Notes: generated by a model not told the origin, from the sequence alone. Shown: positions 43,865-53,112, counted from the first letter of the stretch. The stretch: DNA of 64,000 bases from an uncultured Eubacterium sp. (GCA_937900695.1 CALCFD010000012.1:1-64000), one strand, 5' to 3'. Made by a program: numbers and translations.

Positions 43865-44489
43865 TGTTACAGGTATTTTAGGCAATTCTAGTAATGCTCT
43901 TATTGGATGTATTATTATGGTGATTGTAGCTTATTTTATAGGTAATATTTCACCAGCTATTTTGATTGGTAGAGCCAAAGGTATAGATATCAAAAAAGAG
44001 GGAAGCGGCAATGCAGGTACTACAAATGTTCTTAGGGTATTAGGTAAAAAGGCTGCAATAGCTACACTAATAATTGATATTTTAAAAGGAACTATTGCTG
44101 TAGTTTTAGGCGGAGTTTTATTTGGAGAGGCGATCGCTTCATTGTGTGTAGCAGCAGTTTTTGCAGGACATGTATGGCCGGCTGTATTTGGGTTTAAAGG
44201 TGGTAAAGGTGTTGCAACTGCTTTTGGCGCACTTATGGGACTAAATCCGGCTATGGGACTAACTGCTCTTTTAATAGTAGCTATTGGTGTTATTTTATCA
44301 AGGAGGATGTCTGTAGGATCTATTTTAGGCGCGGCAACATTCCCGATAGTTGCATATTACTTTAATCCAGATTTTTTAATTATGGGCAGCGTGCTTGCTA
44401 TATTGATAATAATGAAACATAGAGCTAATATAGTTAGATTAATTCACGGAGAAGAACCAAAAATTGGTGAAAAGAAAAAGGAGGCCTAA
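43857..44489 (+). CDS. plsY: Glycerol-3-phosphate acyltransferase PlsY
   Basis: An inner-membrane enzyme that acylates glycerol-3-phosphate with acyl-phosphate made by PlsX. The three conserved PlsY loops are visible: GSGNAGTTNVLR, FKGGKGVATAFG, and the C-terminal IIMKHRANIVRLIHGEE. Five to seven TM segments, 210 residues. The ATG at 43857 lies in the last codons of der after AAGGGTGAAAAAG; the longer frame from 43827 is not needed. The gene is extended at the N terminus by about 15 residues compared with minimal PlsY proteins. Confidence 0.95.
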   Translation: MYNVTGILGNSSNALIGCIIMVIVAYFIGNISPAILIGRAKGIDIKKEGSGNAGTTNVLRVLGKKAAIATLIIDILKGTIAVVLGGVLFGEAIASLCVAAVFAGHVWPAVFGFKGGKGVATAFGALMGLNPAMGLTALLIVAIGVILSRRMSVGSILGAATFPIVAYYFNPDFLIMGSVLAILIIMKHRANIVRLIHGEEPKIGEKKKEA

Positions 44490-44491
44490 CT

Positions 44492-45487
44492 ATGAGTAAA
44501 ATTGCGATAATTGGTGCAGGCAGCTGGGGTACAGCTCTTGCTACAGTGGTAAGCGGTAAAGGGCATGATGTTTTTATGTGGACACGTAGTGATGAACAAA
44601 GAGGATCTATGCGAAAGCATAAAGAAAATGTAAAATATTTACCAGAAATTAAGTTTGATGATAATATTACTATCTGTGAAACTATTGAAGAATCAATTAG
44701 CGGTGCAGATGCAGTTTTGTTCTCAGTACCAACTCAGGCGTTTAGAAAGACATTTGAAAGTGCATTGCCATTTTTAGATAATGATAAAGTAATTATAAAT
44801 GTTGCTAAAGGTATTGAACAAAATACACTTAAGAGATTGTCTGAGGTAGCATATGAGCTAAGAAAAGATGTTAAATATGCGGTGCTTTCAGGGCCAAGTC
44901 ATGCTGAAGAAGTAGGTAGAAAACTTCCAACTACAGTAGCTATTGCTTCAGAAGATACAGAAATTGCAAAATACGTTCAGGATTTATTTTTTACAGATAG
45001 ATTTAGAACTTATGTAAATGATGATGTAGTAGGTGTAGAGCTAGGTGGTGCTCTTAAAAATATTATAGCATTAGGAGCTGGTATTTCAGATGGAATGGGC
45101 TTTGGAGATAATGCAAAAGCAGCTCTTATGACTCGTGGATTGACAGAAATATCACGCCTAGGTATAGCATTAGGTGCAAAGCAAGAAACCTTTGCGGGAT
45201 TAACAGGAATGGGAGATTTAATTGTTACTTGTACTTCTATGCATAGTAGAAACAGAAGATGTGGCATAATGATTGGTGAGGGATTGTCACCTGTGGAGGC
45301 TACAGAAAAAATAGGAATGGTGGTAGAGAGTATGTTTACTACTAAGGCTGCTTATGGCTTAGCAAAAAAAGTAGGAGTAGAAATGCCTATTACTGAAAAA
45401 ATATATGAAGTTATAAATGGAGAACTTAAGGCGGCAGATGCCGTAGAAATTTTGATGGGAAGAGAAAGAAAAAATGAAAAAGTATAA
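44492..45487 (+). CDS. gpsA: NAD(P)-dependent glycerol-3-phosphate dehydrogenase
   Basis: Reduces dihydroxyacetone phosphate to sn-glycerol-3-phosphate, the substrate of the neighbouring PlsY. The Rossmann motif is IIGAGSWGTALATV. LSGPSHAEEVGRKLPTTV and NAKAALMTRGLTEISRL are family blocks. 331 residues is normal. AAAGGAGGCC precedes the ATG. miaB starts 14 bases before its stop. Confidence 0.96.
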   Translation: MSKIAIIGAGSWGTALATVVSGKGHDVFMWTRSDEQRGSMRKHKENVKYLPEIKFDDNITICETIEESISGADAVLFSVPTQAFRKTFESALPFLDNDKVIINVAKGIEQNTLKRLSEVAYELRKDVKYAVLSGPSHAEEVGRKLPTTVAIASEDTEIAKYVQDLFFTDRFRTYVNDDVVGVELGGALKNIIALGAGISDGMGFGDNAKAALMTRGLTEISRLGIALGAKQETFAGLTGMGDLIVTCTSMHSRNRRCGIMIGEGLSPVEATEKIGMVVESMFTTKAAYGLAKKVGVEMPITEKIYEVINGELKAADAVEILMGRERKNEKV

Positions 45488-46787
45488 TATTCAAACACTG
45501 GGATGCCAAATGAACGAAAGAGATAGTGAAACTCTTGCAGGTATGTTAGTTCAGATGGGCTATGAAGAGTGCGAAGATAAAAAAGATGCTGATATTGCTA
45601 TCATAAATACATGCAGTGTAAGAGAAAATGCTGATAAGAGATTTTATGGTATGCTTGGTCAGTTTAAAAAGAAAAAGGAAACAAATCCTGAGTTTATTGT
45701 ATGTATTTGCGGATGTATGATGCAGCAGCAACATGTTATTGATACTGTAAAGCAGAAGTTCCCTTGGGTAGATGTTATATTTGGTACACATAATATTCAC
45801 AAATTTCCAGAACTTCTTAAAAATGTAATTTCAGAAAAGAGAAGACAGATTGAAGTGTGGGAAGATGGTGGTGAAATTGTTGAAGGACTTCCATCTAAGA
45901 GATTATATAAGTATAAGTCTTTTGTAAATATTATGTATGGCTGCAATAACTTTTGTACTTACTGCATAGTCCCATATACTAGAGGAAGAGAAAGAAGTAG
46001 AAAACCTGAAGATATCTTAAATGAAGTTAAACTTCTTGTTGCTGATGGTGTTAAGGAAGTTACTTTGCTAGGACAAAATGTAAACTCATATAAAGGAGAA
46101 GGTGATGTCGACTTTGCAGATCTTATTTATATGCTAAACGATGTTGATGGACTTGAAAGAATTAGATTTATGACATCTCATCCAAAGGATTTATCAGATA
46201 AGCTTATTGGTGCATATAAAGATTGTGACAAGCTTTGCAGTTATTTTCACTTACCTGTTCAGTCAGGAAATAATAATATTTTAAAGCGTATGAATAGAAG
46301 ATATACTAGAGAAGATTATCTTTTACTTATTAAAAAGCTTCGTGAGGCTAGAAAAGATATTGCTATTTCAACAGATATTATAGTGGGATTCCCTGGAGAA
46401 AGTGAAGAGGAATTTGAAGATACATTATCATTAGTTAAGGAAGTTTGTTATGATAGTGCTTTCACATTTTTATATTCTATAAGAAAAGGAACACCTGCTG
46501 AAAAATATGGTGATCAGATTCCAGAAGAAATTAAACATGAGAGATTTAACAGACTAGTTGAAGAGGTAAACAGAGGCTCTGCTATTCAAAATGCAAAATT
46601 TGTAGGAGAGATTGCAGAGGTTTTAGTTGAAGGTACAAGTAAGACTGACGAAAAGCATTTAACAGGAAGAAGCTCACAAAATAAAATTGTAAATTTTGAG
46701 GGATCAAAAGATTTAATAGGCAGTATTGTAAAAGTTAAAATAACTGATAGTAATACATTTAGTTTAGTAGGAGAATTGGTATGCTAA
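45474..46787 (+). CDS. miaB: tRNA-2-methylthio-N6-dimethylallyladenosine synthase MiaB
   Basis: A radical SAM methylthiotransferase acting on A37 of tRNAs. The N-terminal UPF0004 domain has its three cluster cysteines in TLGCQMNERDSE, NTCSVREN and CICGCMM. The radical SAM motif CNNFCTYC lies in YGCNNFCTYCIVPYTRGRE. A TRAM domain occupies the last 65 residues. 437 residues is normal. It is translationally coupled to gpsA, and its stop codon lies inside the terminator hairpin. Confidence 0.96.
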   Translation: MKKYNIQTLGCQMNERDSETLAGMLVQMGYEECEDKKDADIAIINTCSVRENADKRFYGMLGQFKKKKETNPEFIVCICGCMMQQQHVIDTVKQKFPWVDVIFGTHNIHKFPELLKNVISEKRRQIEVWEDGGEIVEGLPSKRLYKYKSFVNIMYGCNNFCTYCIVPYTRGRERSRKPEDILNEVKLLVADGVKEVTLLGQNVNSYKGEGDVDFADLIYMLNDVDGLERIRFMTSHPKDLSDKLIGAYKDCDKLCSYFHLPVQSGNNNILKRMNRRYTREDYLLLIKKLREARKDIAISTDIIVGFPGESEEEFEDTLSLVKEVCYDSAFTFLYSIRKGTPAEKYGDQIPEEIKHERFNRLVEEVNRGSAIQNAKFVGEIAEVLVEGTSKTDEKHLTGRSSQNKIVNFEGSKDLIGSIVKVKITDSNTFSLVGELVC

Positions 46788-46806
46788 TAGCATGCCAATT
46801 TTTTTG
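46774..46806 (+). terminator. Terminator after miaB
   Basis: AATTGGTATGCT (46774-46785) pairs with AGCATGCCAATT (46789-46800), with one G-U pair, followed by five or more T residues. It overlaps the miaB stop codon. Confidence 0.85.
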
Positions 46807-46870
46807 CATAAGATTGCTCTTAAAAAATACAATTTCATGTTAAAATATTATCAATCGTTGAAAATTACAA

Positions 46871-46890
46871 ATTTGTATATTTATACAAAT
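46871..46890. promoter_or_regulatory. Perfect palindrome upstream of nifJ, candidate operator
   Basis: ATTTGTATATTTATACAAAT has two perfect nine-base arms around TT. The loop is too short for an RNA hairpin, so a dimeric DNA-binding protein site is more likely. It lies about 40 bases upstream of the candidate -35 of nifJ. Confidence 0.4.
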
Positions 46891-46928
46891 TGTATTTTGC
46901 ACTTAATTTAAAACATGATTTCGTAATA

Positions 46929-46955
46929 TTGACAAAAAATATGAGGTAGTATAAA
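46929..46955 (+). promoter_or_regulatory. Candidate promoter of nifJ
   Basis: A consensus TTGACA (46929-46934) is followed by TATAAA (46950-46955) after a short 15-base spacer. The resulting leader would be about 60 bases. Confidence 0.45.
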
Positions 46956-47020
46956 TTATAAATAGACAAAATAATAGAAATATATCTCGAAGAATATTTT
47001 TACAGAATTTGGAGGGCAAT

Positions 47021-50000
47021 ATGTCAGAGAAAAAATTTAAAACAATGGACGGAAATTCAGCTGCTGCTTATGTTTCATATGCATTTACAGATGTAGCTGC
47101 TATTTATCCGATCACTCCATCTTCACCAATGGCAGAAGTCGTTGATGATATGGCTGCACACGGCGAAAAGAATCTATTTGGACAGGAAGTAAAAGTAGTA
47201 GAAATGCAGTCTGAAGCAGGTGCTGCAGGTGCTGTTCACGGATCATTAGCATCTGGCGCTTTAACAACAACTTATACTGCATCACAGGGATTATTGCTAA
47301 TGATTCCTAATATGTATAAGATTGCTGGAGAGCTATTACCAGGTGTATTTCATGTAACTGCAAGAACTCTTGCAACACATGCATTATGTATCTTTGGTGA
47401 CCACGGCGATGTTATGGCAACAAGACAGACAGGTTTTGCACTATTGTGTTCTTCATCAGTACAAGAGTGTATGGACTTAGCAGGTGTTGCACATTTATCT
47501 GCTATTAAGGGTAAAGTGCCATTTTTACATTTCTTCGATGGATTTAGAACTTCACATGAAATTCAGAAGATTGAAGTTATCGACTATGCAGATTTTGCAA
47601 AATTAATAGATATGGATGCAGTAAAGGAATTTAGAGATCATGCTTTAAATCCTGAACATCCAGTAATTAGAGGTACAGCACAGAACCCTGATATTTTCTT
47701 CCAAGCTAAGCAGGCTTCAAAACCATATTATGAAGCACTACCAGCAGTAGTAGAAGAATACATGAACGAAATTGGTAAGATTACAGGCAGAGAGTACAAA
47801 CTATTTGATTATGTAGGTGTTCCTGATGCAGAACATGTAATCATAGCTATGGGTTCTATCTGTGAAACAATTGAAGAAACTTTAAACGTACTTTTAGCTA
47901 AAGGCGAAAAGTTAGGTTTAATTAAAGTTAGATTATATAGACCTTGGGCACCTGAATACTTAAAGAAAGTTATGCCTAAAACAGTTAAGAAGATTGCTGT
48001 TCTTGACAGATCAGAAGAACCAGGTGCAATGGGTTCACCACTTTACATGGACGTTAAAACTATGTACTTTGATGAAGAAGACGCTCCTGAAATCGTTGGC
48101 GGAGTTTATGGTTTAGGTTCAAAGGATACTACTCCAGGACAGGTAGTTGCAGTATACAATAACCTAAAAGAAGAAAATCCTAAAAACCAGTTTACAATTG
48201 GTATTGTAGACGACTTAAACGGAAGCTCATTAGAAACTGTTAATATTGCAACAGAACCAGAAGGAACAGTAAGATGTAAGTTCTGGGGTCTAGGTTCAGA
48301 TGGTACAGTAGGTGCTAATAAGCAGGCTATTAAGATTATCGGTGATAACACTGATATGTACGCTCAGGGTTACTTCTCATATGACTCTAAAAAGTCTGGT
48401 GGCATTACAGTATCTCATTTAAGATTTGGTAAAAATAAGATTCAGTCAACTTACTTAATTACAGAAGCTGACTTTGTAGCTTGTCATAACCAGGCATATG
48501 TTCATCAGTATGACTTGCTAAAGGGTCTAAAGAAGGGTGGTACATTTGTATTAAACTGCGTATGGGATGATGCGGAACTTGATAAACATCTACCAGCATC
48601 AATGAAAAGATATATCGCCGAAAACGATATTAAATTCTATACAATCAACGCAACAGCTATCGGACAGGAAATCGGACTAGGCAACAGAATCAACATGATT
48701 ATGCAGTCTGCATTCTTTAAACTAGCAAATGTAATTCCTGTAGAAGAAGCAACAGGATATCTAAAGGATTCTATTGTTAAGTCATATGGTAAGAAGGGTG
48801 AAAACATCGTTAAGATGAATCACGAAGCTGTAGATAGAGGTATCAATAGCTTACATGCAGTAGAAGTTCCAGCAGCTTGGAAAGATGCAGTTGATGAAGT
48901 TAAGGAAAAGAAAGAACTTCCAGAATTCATTGAAAAGGTATTAGTACCTATGAACAGACAGGAAGGTGATGATCTACCAGTAAGCGCATTTAAGGATAGA
49001 GCAGATGGTACATTCCCATCAGGAACAGCTGCATTTGAAAAGAGAGGCGTAGCTGTAGATGTACCTGAGTGGGATGCATCAAAATGTATCCAGTGTAACC
49101 AGTGTTCATTTGTATGTCCACATGCAGCAATTAGACCAGTGCTACTAACAGATGAAGAAAAGGCTAATGCACCAGCAGGATTTGAAACTATCCCTGCTAA
49201 GGGTAAGGGTTTAGAAGGATATCAGTACAAGATGCAGGTTTCTCCTTTAGATTGTCTAGGATGCGGAAACTGTGCTGATATTTGTCCAGCTCCAGGTAAG
49301 GCATTAGTTATGAAACCGTTAGGAACTCAGGAACATGAAGCTCCATATTGGGATTATGCTATGGAATTACCAATCAGAGATACACTAATGGCTAAGGATT
49401 CAGTTAAGGGTTCTCAGTTTGCTAAGCCATACTTCGAATTCTCAGGTGCTTGTGCAGGATGTGGTGAAACTCCATATATGAAGGTTGTTACTCAGTTATT
49501 TGGTGATCGTATGATGATTGCAAATGCAACTGGATGTTCATCAATTTGGGGTGCATCAGCTCCATCAATGCCATACACTAAAGATGCTAATGGCAGAGGT
49601 CCATCATGGGCTAACTCATTATTTGAAGACAACGCTGAATACGGTCTAGGAATGGCTTCTGGTGTTGTTCAGATGAGAAACAAGATTGTAGATGCTATGG
49701 AGGCATTGATTGCTAAGACTTCAGATGCTGACATTAAGGCGGCTTGTGAAGCTTGGTTAGAAAATAAAGATAACGGAGCAGAATCAAGAGCGTATAGCGA
49801 TGCTGTAGTAGCAGCTTTAGAAAAGGCTTCACTTGCTGGCGAAGAAGCAGAACTAGCTAAAGCAATTTTAGATAAAAAAGATTTCCTAGTTAAGAAGTCA
49901 ATTTGGTGCGTTGGTGGTGACGGATGGTCATATGACATCGGTTACGGCGGATTAGACCACGTACTAGCTTCAGGAGAAGATATTAACGTATTAGTATTTG

Positions 50001-50542
50001 ATACAGAAGTTTACTCAAATACAGGTGGACAGGCTTCTAAGGCTACTCCAACGTCTGCTATTGCTAAGTTTGCAGCTTCAGGTAAGAAAACTAAGAAAAA
50101 AGACTTAGGTATGATGGCTATGAGCTATGGATATGTTTATGTTGCTCAGGTAGGAATGGGTGCAGATAAGAATCAGTTCATGAAGGCTATTACAGAAGCT
50201 GAAAGCTATCCAGGTCCATCATTAGTAATTTGTTATGCTCCTTGTATCAACCATGGTATCAAAAAGGGCATGGGCAAAACTCAGGAAAATACTGCAGATG
50301 CTGTTAAGTGTGGATACTGGCAGTTATATAGATATAACCCAGCATTAGAAGCTGATGGTAAGAATCCATTTACACTTGATTCTAAGGAACCAAATGGTGA
50401 ATTTAGAGACTTTATCTTAGGCCAAGTAAGATTTAATTCACTTGTAAAAGAATTCCCAGATGCAGCTGAAGCATTGTTTGAAAAGCTTGAAAAAGAAGCT
50501 ATGGAAAGATATGAAAAGTATAAAAAATTGGCAGATAAATAG
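47021..50542 (+). CDS. nifJ: Pyruvate:ferredoxin (flavodoxin) oxidoreductase
   Basis: A homodimeric single-chain enzyme that oxidises pyruvate to acetyl-CoA and CO2 with reduction of ferredoxin; central to anaerobic energy metabolism. 1173 residues, normal. The order is: pyrimidine-binding domain (YPITPSSPMAEVVDD), domain II, gamma domain, two [4Fe-4S] motifs (CIQCNQCSFVCPHAA and CLGCGNCADICP), a further Cys in CAGCGETPY, and the TPP pyrophosphate-binding domain (GGDGWSYDIGYGGLDHVL, SNTGGQ). The ATG at 47021 follows GGAGGGCAAT; the TTG at 47009 is inside the RBS region. It is a single-gene unit. Confidence 0.98.
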   Translation: MSEKKFKTMDGNSAAAYVSYAFTDVAAIYPITPSSPMAEVVDDMAAHGEKNLFGQEVKVVEMQSEAGAAGAVHGSLASGALTTTYTASQGLLLMIPNMYKIAGELLPGVFHVTARTLATHALCIFGDHGDVMATRQTGFALLCSSSVQECMDLAGVAHLSAIKGKVPFLHFFDGFRTSHEIQKIEVIDYADFAKLIDMDAVKEFRDHALNPEHPVIRGTAQNPDIFFQAKQASKPYYEALPAVVEEYMNEIGKITGREYKLFDYVGVPDAEHVIIAMGSICETIEETLNVLLAKGEKLGLIKVRLYRPWAPEYLKKVMPKTVKKIAVLDRSEEPGAMGSPLYMDVKTMYFDEEDAPEIVGGVYGLGSKDTTPGQVVAVYNNLKEENPKNQFTIGIVDDLNGSSLETVNIATEPEGTVRCKFWGLGSDGTVGANKQAIKIIGDNTDMYAQGYFSYDSKKSGGITVSHLRFGKNKIQSTYLITEADFVACHNQAYVHQYDLLKGLKKGGTFVLNCVWDDAELDKHLPASMKRYIAENDIKFYTINATAIGQEIGLGNRINMIMQSAFFKLANVIPVEEATGYLKDSIVKSYGKKGENIVKMNHEAVDRGINSLHAVEVPAAWKDAVDEVKEKKELPEFIEKVLVPMNRQEGDDLPVSAFKDRADGTFPSGTAAFEKRGVAVDVPEWDASKCIQCNQCSFVCPHAAIRPVLLTDEEKANAPAGFETIPAKGKGLEGYQYKMQVSPLDCLGCGNCADICPAPGKALVMKPLGTQEHEAPYWDYAMELPIRDTLMAKDSVKGSQFAKPYFEFSGACAGCGETPYMKVVTQLFGDRMMIANATGCSSIWGASAPSMPYTKDANGRGPSWANSLFEDNAEYGLGMASGVVQMRNKIVDAMEALIAKTSDADIKAACEAWLENKDNGAESRAYSDAVVAALEKASLAGEEAELAKAILDKKDFLVKKSIWCVGGDGWSYDIGYGGLDHVLASGEDINVLVFDTEVYSNTGGQASKATPTSAIAKFAASGKKTKKKDLGMMAMSYGYVYVAQVGMGADKNQFMKAITEAESYPGPSLVICYAPCINHGIKKGMGKTQENTADAVKCGYWQLYRYNPALEADGKNPFTLDSKEPNGEFRDFILGQVRFNSLVKEFPDAAEALFEKLEKEAMERYEKYKKLADK

Positions 50543-50571
50543 TTAATTCTGTAGACATATTTACTTAACAA

Positions 50572-50603
50572 GTCAACCACATACCATTTGGTATGTGGTT
50601 GAC
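50572..50603 (+). terminator. Terminator after nifJ
   Basis: A 15-base perfect inverted repeat (GTCAACCACATACCA with its complement) with a very tight loop, followed by ATTTTGTT. The right arm also supplies the -35 box of the next promoter. Confidence 0.6.
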
Positions 50604-50627
50604 ATTTTGTTACGATAATGTTATAAT
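50599..50627 (+). promoter_or_regulatory. Perfect consensus promoter in the nifJ-ybaK gap
   Basis: TTGACA (50599-50604) and TATAAT (50622-50627) are separated by exactly 17 bases, the ideal sigma-A promoter. No coding sequence begins within the following 130 bases. Confidence 0.8.
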
Positions 50628-50633
50628 TTTATT

Positions 50634-50764
50634 AACATGATAAGTTGAGAAAAACAAGATGAATAAGCATTCGGCTTAATAAGTAACATAGCTTTCTTTC
50701 TTATTCACATTTCATATACCTAAGAGCTGAGAGGGATTTACTCGATCAGCTTTTTGGTTTTTTT
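50634..50764 (+). ncRNA. Candidate small RNA of about 130 nt
   Basis: Between the perfect promoter (start near 50634) and a strong terminator lies a stretch with no credible ORF. TGAATAAG (50660-50667) pairs with CTTATTCA (50700-50707), enclosing an AAGC-ATTCG-GCTT hairpin. The 3' end is a stem AGCTGA/TCAGCT (50725-50730 with 50746-50751) with an inner GAG/CTC, followed by TTTTTGGTTTTTTT. It shows none of the conserved segments I know for SRP RNA, tmRNA, c-di-GMP or SAM riboswitches, and its leader does not run into a gene. Confidence 0.5.
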
Positions 50765-50765
50765 G

Positions 50766-50790
50766 ACCTCTTTTATGAAGAGGTTTTTTT
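50766..50790 (+). terminator. Second terminator after the candidate small RNA
   Basis: ACCTCTT (50766-50772) pairs with AAGAGGT (50778-50784) across TTATG, followed by seven T residues. Confidence 0.75.
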
Positions 50791-50808
50791 ATTATTTGAA
50801 TTACAAAA

Positions 50809-50847
50809 AAGAAAGATAGCAGGTTTAATCAACTTGCTATCTTTCTT
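50809..50847. repeat. 13-bp inverted repeat
   Basis: AAGAAAGATAGCA (50809-50821) is perfectly complementary to TGCTATCTTTCTT (50835-50847), with a short GTT/AAC pair inside the loop. No good T tract follows on the plus strand. The next 200 bases up to the ybaK promoter are AT-rich and featureless. Confidence 0.55.
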
Positions 50848-51041
50848 GATTTGATTTGAAAAGATGTACGTCGTTATCCAATTAACTAATACAAATGACT
50901 CAAATATTCTAAGCTACAATCTAAATATAACAAAAAAATAGTTAATTGTCAACAAAAAACGATCGAACAATTTGTTTTAGATTATAAATAGTTAAAAATG
51001 TGCATAAAAAACAAATAATTAAAAGTAAAATTCAATTAAGA

Positions 51042-51070
51042 GTGCAAATAATATACCAAACTGATATAAT
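51042..51070 (+). promoter_or_regulatory. Promoter of the YbaK-type gene
   Basis: GTGCAA (51042-51047) and TATAAT (51065-51070) are 17 bases apart. Confidence 0.5.
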
Positions 51071-51113
51071 TATTGTTAGGAAATTATTTATAGTGAAAGG
51101 TGGATTGAAATAA

Positions 51114-51596
51114 ATGGCAATTGAAAAAGTTAGAGAGTATTTTAAAACACTTGGTGTAGAAGATCAGATTAAAGAGTTTGATGTATCAAGTGCAACAGTT
51201 GAATTAGCAGCTAAAGCAGTTGATACAGAGCCTGCTAGAATTTGTAAAACACTGTCTTTTGGTAAGCCTGAAGGAGGTTGTATACTAATACAAACGGCAG
51301 GTGATACTAAGATTAAAAATGGCAAGTTTAAAAGACTCTTTGGTTTTAAACCTAAGATGCTCAGTCCAGATGATGTAGTCTTATATACAGGCCATGAAAT
51401 TGGTGGTGTTTGCGCTTTTGGTATTCAAAGAGACGATGTTGAAGTTTATGTTGATAATACTATTAAGAGATTTGATACAGTTTTTCCAGCATGTGGCAGT
51501 AGTAATAGTGCTATTGAATTTACACCAGAGCAACTATTTGAATTTTCTAAAGCTTTGGACTGGGTAGATGTTTGTGATGTAATTGAAAATAAATAA
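51114..51596 (+). CDS. YbaK/EbsC-type aminoacyl-tRNA deacylase
   Basis: A 160-residue protein of the YbaK/prolyl-tRNA synthetase-associated editing domain family, which hydrolyses mischarged tRNAs in trans. The family pattern includes ICKTLSFGKPEGGCILIQTAGDTKI (split over the conserved Lys region), GHEIGGVCAFGI near the middle, and VFPACGSSNSAIEFTPEQL at the C terminus. The amino acid removed cannot be stated. AAAGGTGG lies about ten bases before the ATG. Confidence 0.85.
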   Translation: MAIEKVREYFKTLGVEDQIKEFDVSSATVELAAKAVDTEPARICKTLSFGKPEGGCILIQTAGDTKIKNGKFKRLFGFKPKMLSPDDVVLYTGHEIGGVCAFGIQRDDVEVYVDNTIKRFDTVFPACGSSNSAIEFTPEQLFEFSKALDWVDVCDVIENK

Positions 51597-51626
51597 ATAT
51601 TTTAGGCGTTTAATAAGATAATATAA

Positions 51627-51666
51627 AAAAACGTTTATTAAATTTAAAATTAATAAACGTTTTTAT
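51627..51666. terminator. Bidirectional terminator between convergent genes
   Basis: AAAAACGTTTATTAA pairs with TTAATAAACGTTTTT across an AT-rich loop, so each strand ends in T residues. It separates the YbaK-type gene from the minus-strand citrate synthase. Confidence 0.8.
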
Positions 51667-51671
51667 ATTGT

Positions 51672-53075
51672 TTATCTTCTCTTACTAATAGGAACAAATT
51701 CCTTATGTGGCTGAACATTGATATAAGCTGGTCTTATAAGTTTTTTCCCTGCAGTTAGCTCTTCAATTCTATGAGCAGCCCAGCCAGAGAGTCTAGCTAA
51801 AGCAAATAGAGGAGTTGCAATATCGTTAGGGATATTAAGTGCAGAATAAACAAATCCTGAATATAAATCTAAGTTAGCACACATTGTCTTTTTTACACCG
51901 TGAACCTGTTCATAAAGTTCAGGTGTACGTTTTTCAATATAGTCACATAGTAAATAGTCATCCATGCTATCAGTAGTTGTAGCAAGTTTTTTTGCCATAT
52001 CTTTAAGTAAAACAGCACGAGGATCTGACTTAGTGTATATGGCATGACCCATACCGTAAACTAAACCAGTTTTATCGTTTGCTTGTTTACGAAGAACTTT
52101 AAGAAGATAGTTATCTACTTCTTTTCTGTTATTGATATCTCTAACATTTGCTTTTAAATCTTCGATCATGCGTATAACTGCAATATTTGCACCACCATGT
52201 TTAGGTCCTTTTAAGGCTCCGATAGCAGCAGAAATTGCAGAATATGTATCTGTTCCTGAAGATGAAACTAAATGAGTAGTGAAGGCTGAGTTATTACCGC
52301 CACCGTGCTCTGCATGCAAAATTAAGCAAATATCAAGACATTTTGCTTCAAAATCAGTATACTTAGCGTGAGGCCTAGACATACGAAGTATGTTTTCAGC
52401 TGTGCTTAATTCTGGAGATGGATATCTCAAGTGAAGCGTCTTATTGTCGAAAAATGAACATTTCGCCTGATATGCGTAAGCAAGTAGTGCAGGGAAATAT
52501 CCTATTAAGTCTATAGATTGTCTTAATACATTAACTACACTAGTGTCATCTGGATTTTCGTCATAGCAATAAAGAGCTAATACTGAACGTGCAAGTTTAT
52601 TCATGATACTCTTAGATGGAGTTGTTAAAATCATGTCTCTTGCAAAGCCATCAGGAAGCTCTCTTTTTTTGGAAATGTATTCCTTAAAGTCTTCAAGTTG
52701 GCGTTTAGTTGGAAGCTCACCGAAGATCAAAAGATACGTAACTTCCTCAAAACCGAAGCGATCTTCTTCGATGTAGTTTTTTACTAAATCTTGAATTTCG
52801 TAGCCTCTGTAATAAAGTTTTCCGTCAGCTGCTACCTTGTTTCCGTTTTCATCGATTTGGTACCCTTGAATATCACCGATGTTGGTTAAACCAACAACTA
52901 CTCCTGTACCATTGGCATTTCTTAATCCACGTTTCACATTGTATTTCTTGTACAAAGAAGCATCAATTTGATTGGTGTGCTCTATCTTTTTTGTCATAGC
53001 GTTAAGATAAATTTTAGGAATATTAGATGGAGTCTGCTCACCAGCAATCATTTTTTTTCGTCTAAGTTTAAACAA
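51672..53075 (-). CDS. Citrate/2-methylcitrate synthase family protein
   Basis: A 467-residue citrate synthase-fold enzyme that condenses acetyl-CoA (or propionyl-CoA) with oxaloacetate. It is longer than the 370-430 residues usual for bacteria, with an N-terminal extension of about 50 residues. The catalytic residues are visible as His in ILHAEHGGGNNSAF, His in LKGPKHGGAN, the segment VYGMGHAIYTKSDPRA, and the Arg-rich C-terminal region. The start is TTG at 53075: AAAGGAGG lies eight bases before it, while the first ATG, eight codons in, is too far away. It faces the cobalamin operon divergently. Confidence 0.9.
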   Translation of the reverse strand: MFKLRRKKMIAGEQTPSNIPKIYLNAMTKKIEHTNQIDASLYKKYNVKRGLRNANGTGVVVGLTNIGDIQGYQIDENGNKVAADGKLYYRGYEIQDLVKNYIEEDRFGFEEVTYLLIFGELPTKRQLEDFKEYISKKRELPDGFARDMILTTPSKSIMNKLARSVLALYCYDENPDDTSVVNVLRQSIDLIGYFPALLAYAYQAKCSFFDNKTLHLRYPSPELSTAENILRMSRPHAKYTDFEAKCLDICLILHAEHGGGNNSAFTTHLVSSSGTDTYSAISAAIGALKGPKHGGANIAVIRMIEDLKANVRDINNRKEVDNYLLKVLRKQANDKTGLVYGMGHAIYTKSDPRAVLLKDMAKKLATTTDSMDDYLLCDYIEKRTPELYEQVHGVKKTMCANLDLYSGFVYSALNIPNDIATPLFALARLSGWAAHRIEELTAGKKLIRPAYINVQPHKEFVPISKRR

Positions 53076-53112
53076 TAAACCTGCCTCCTTTCAAATTATA
53101 AATATCTTAGTT

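Noticed and set aside
46867..46893. Rex or FNR operator upstream of nifJ
   Set aside because: The palindrome lacks TTAA half-sites of Rex and TTGAT half-sites of FNR, so no known regulator can be named.
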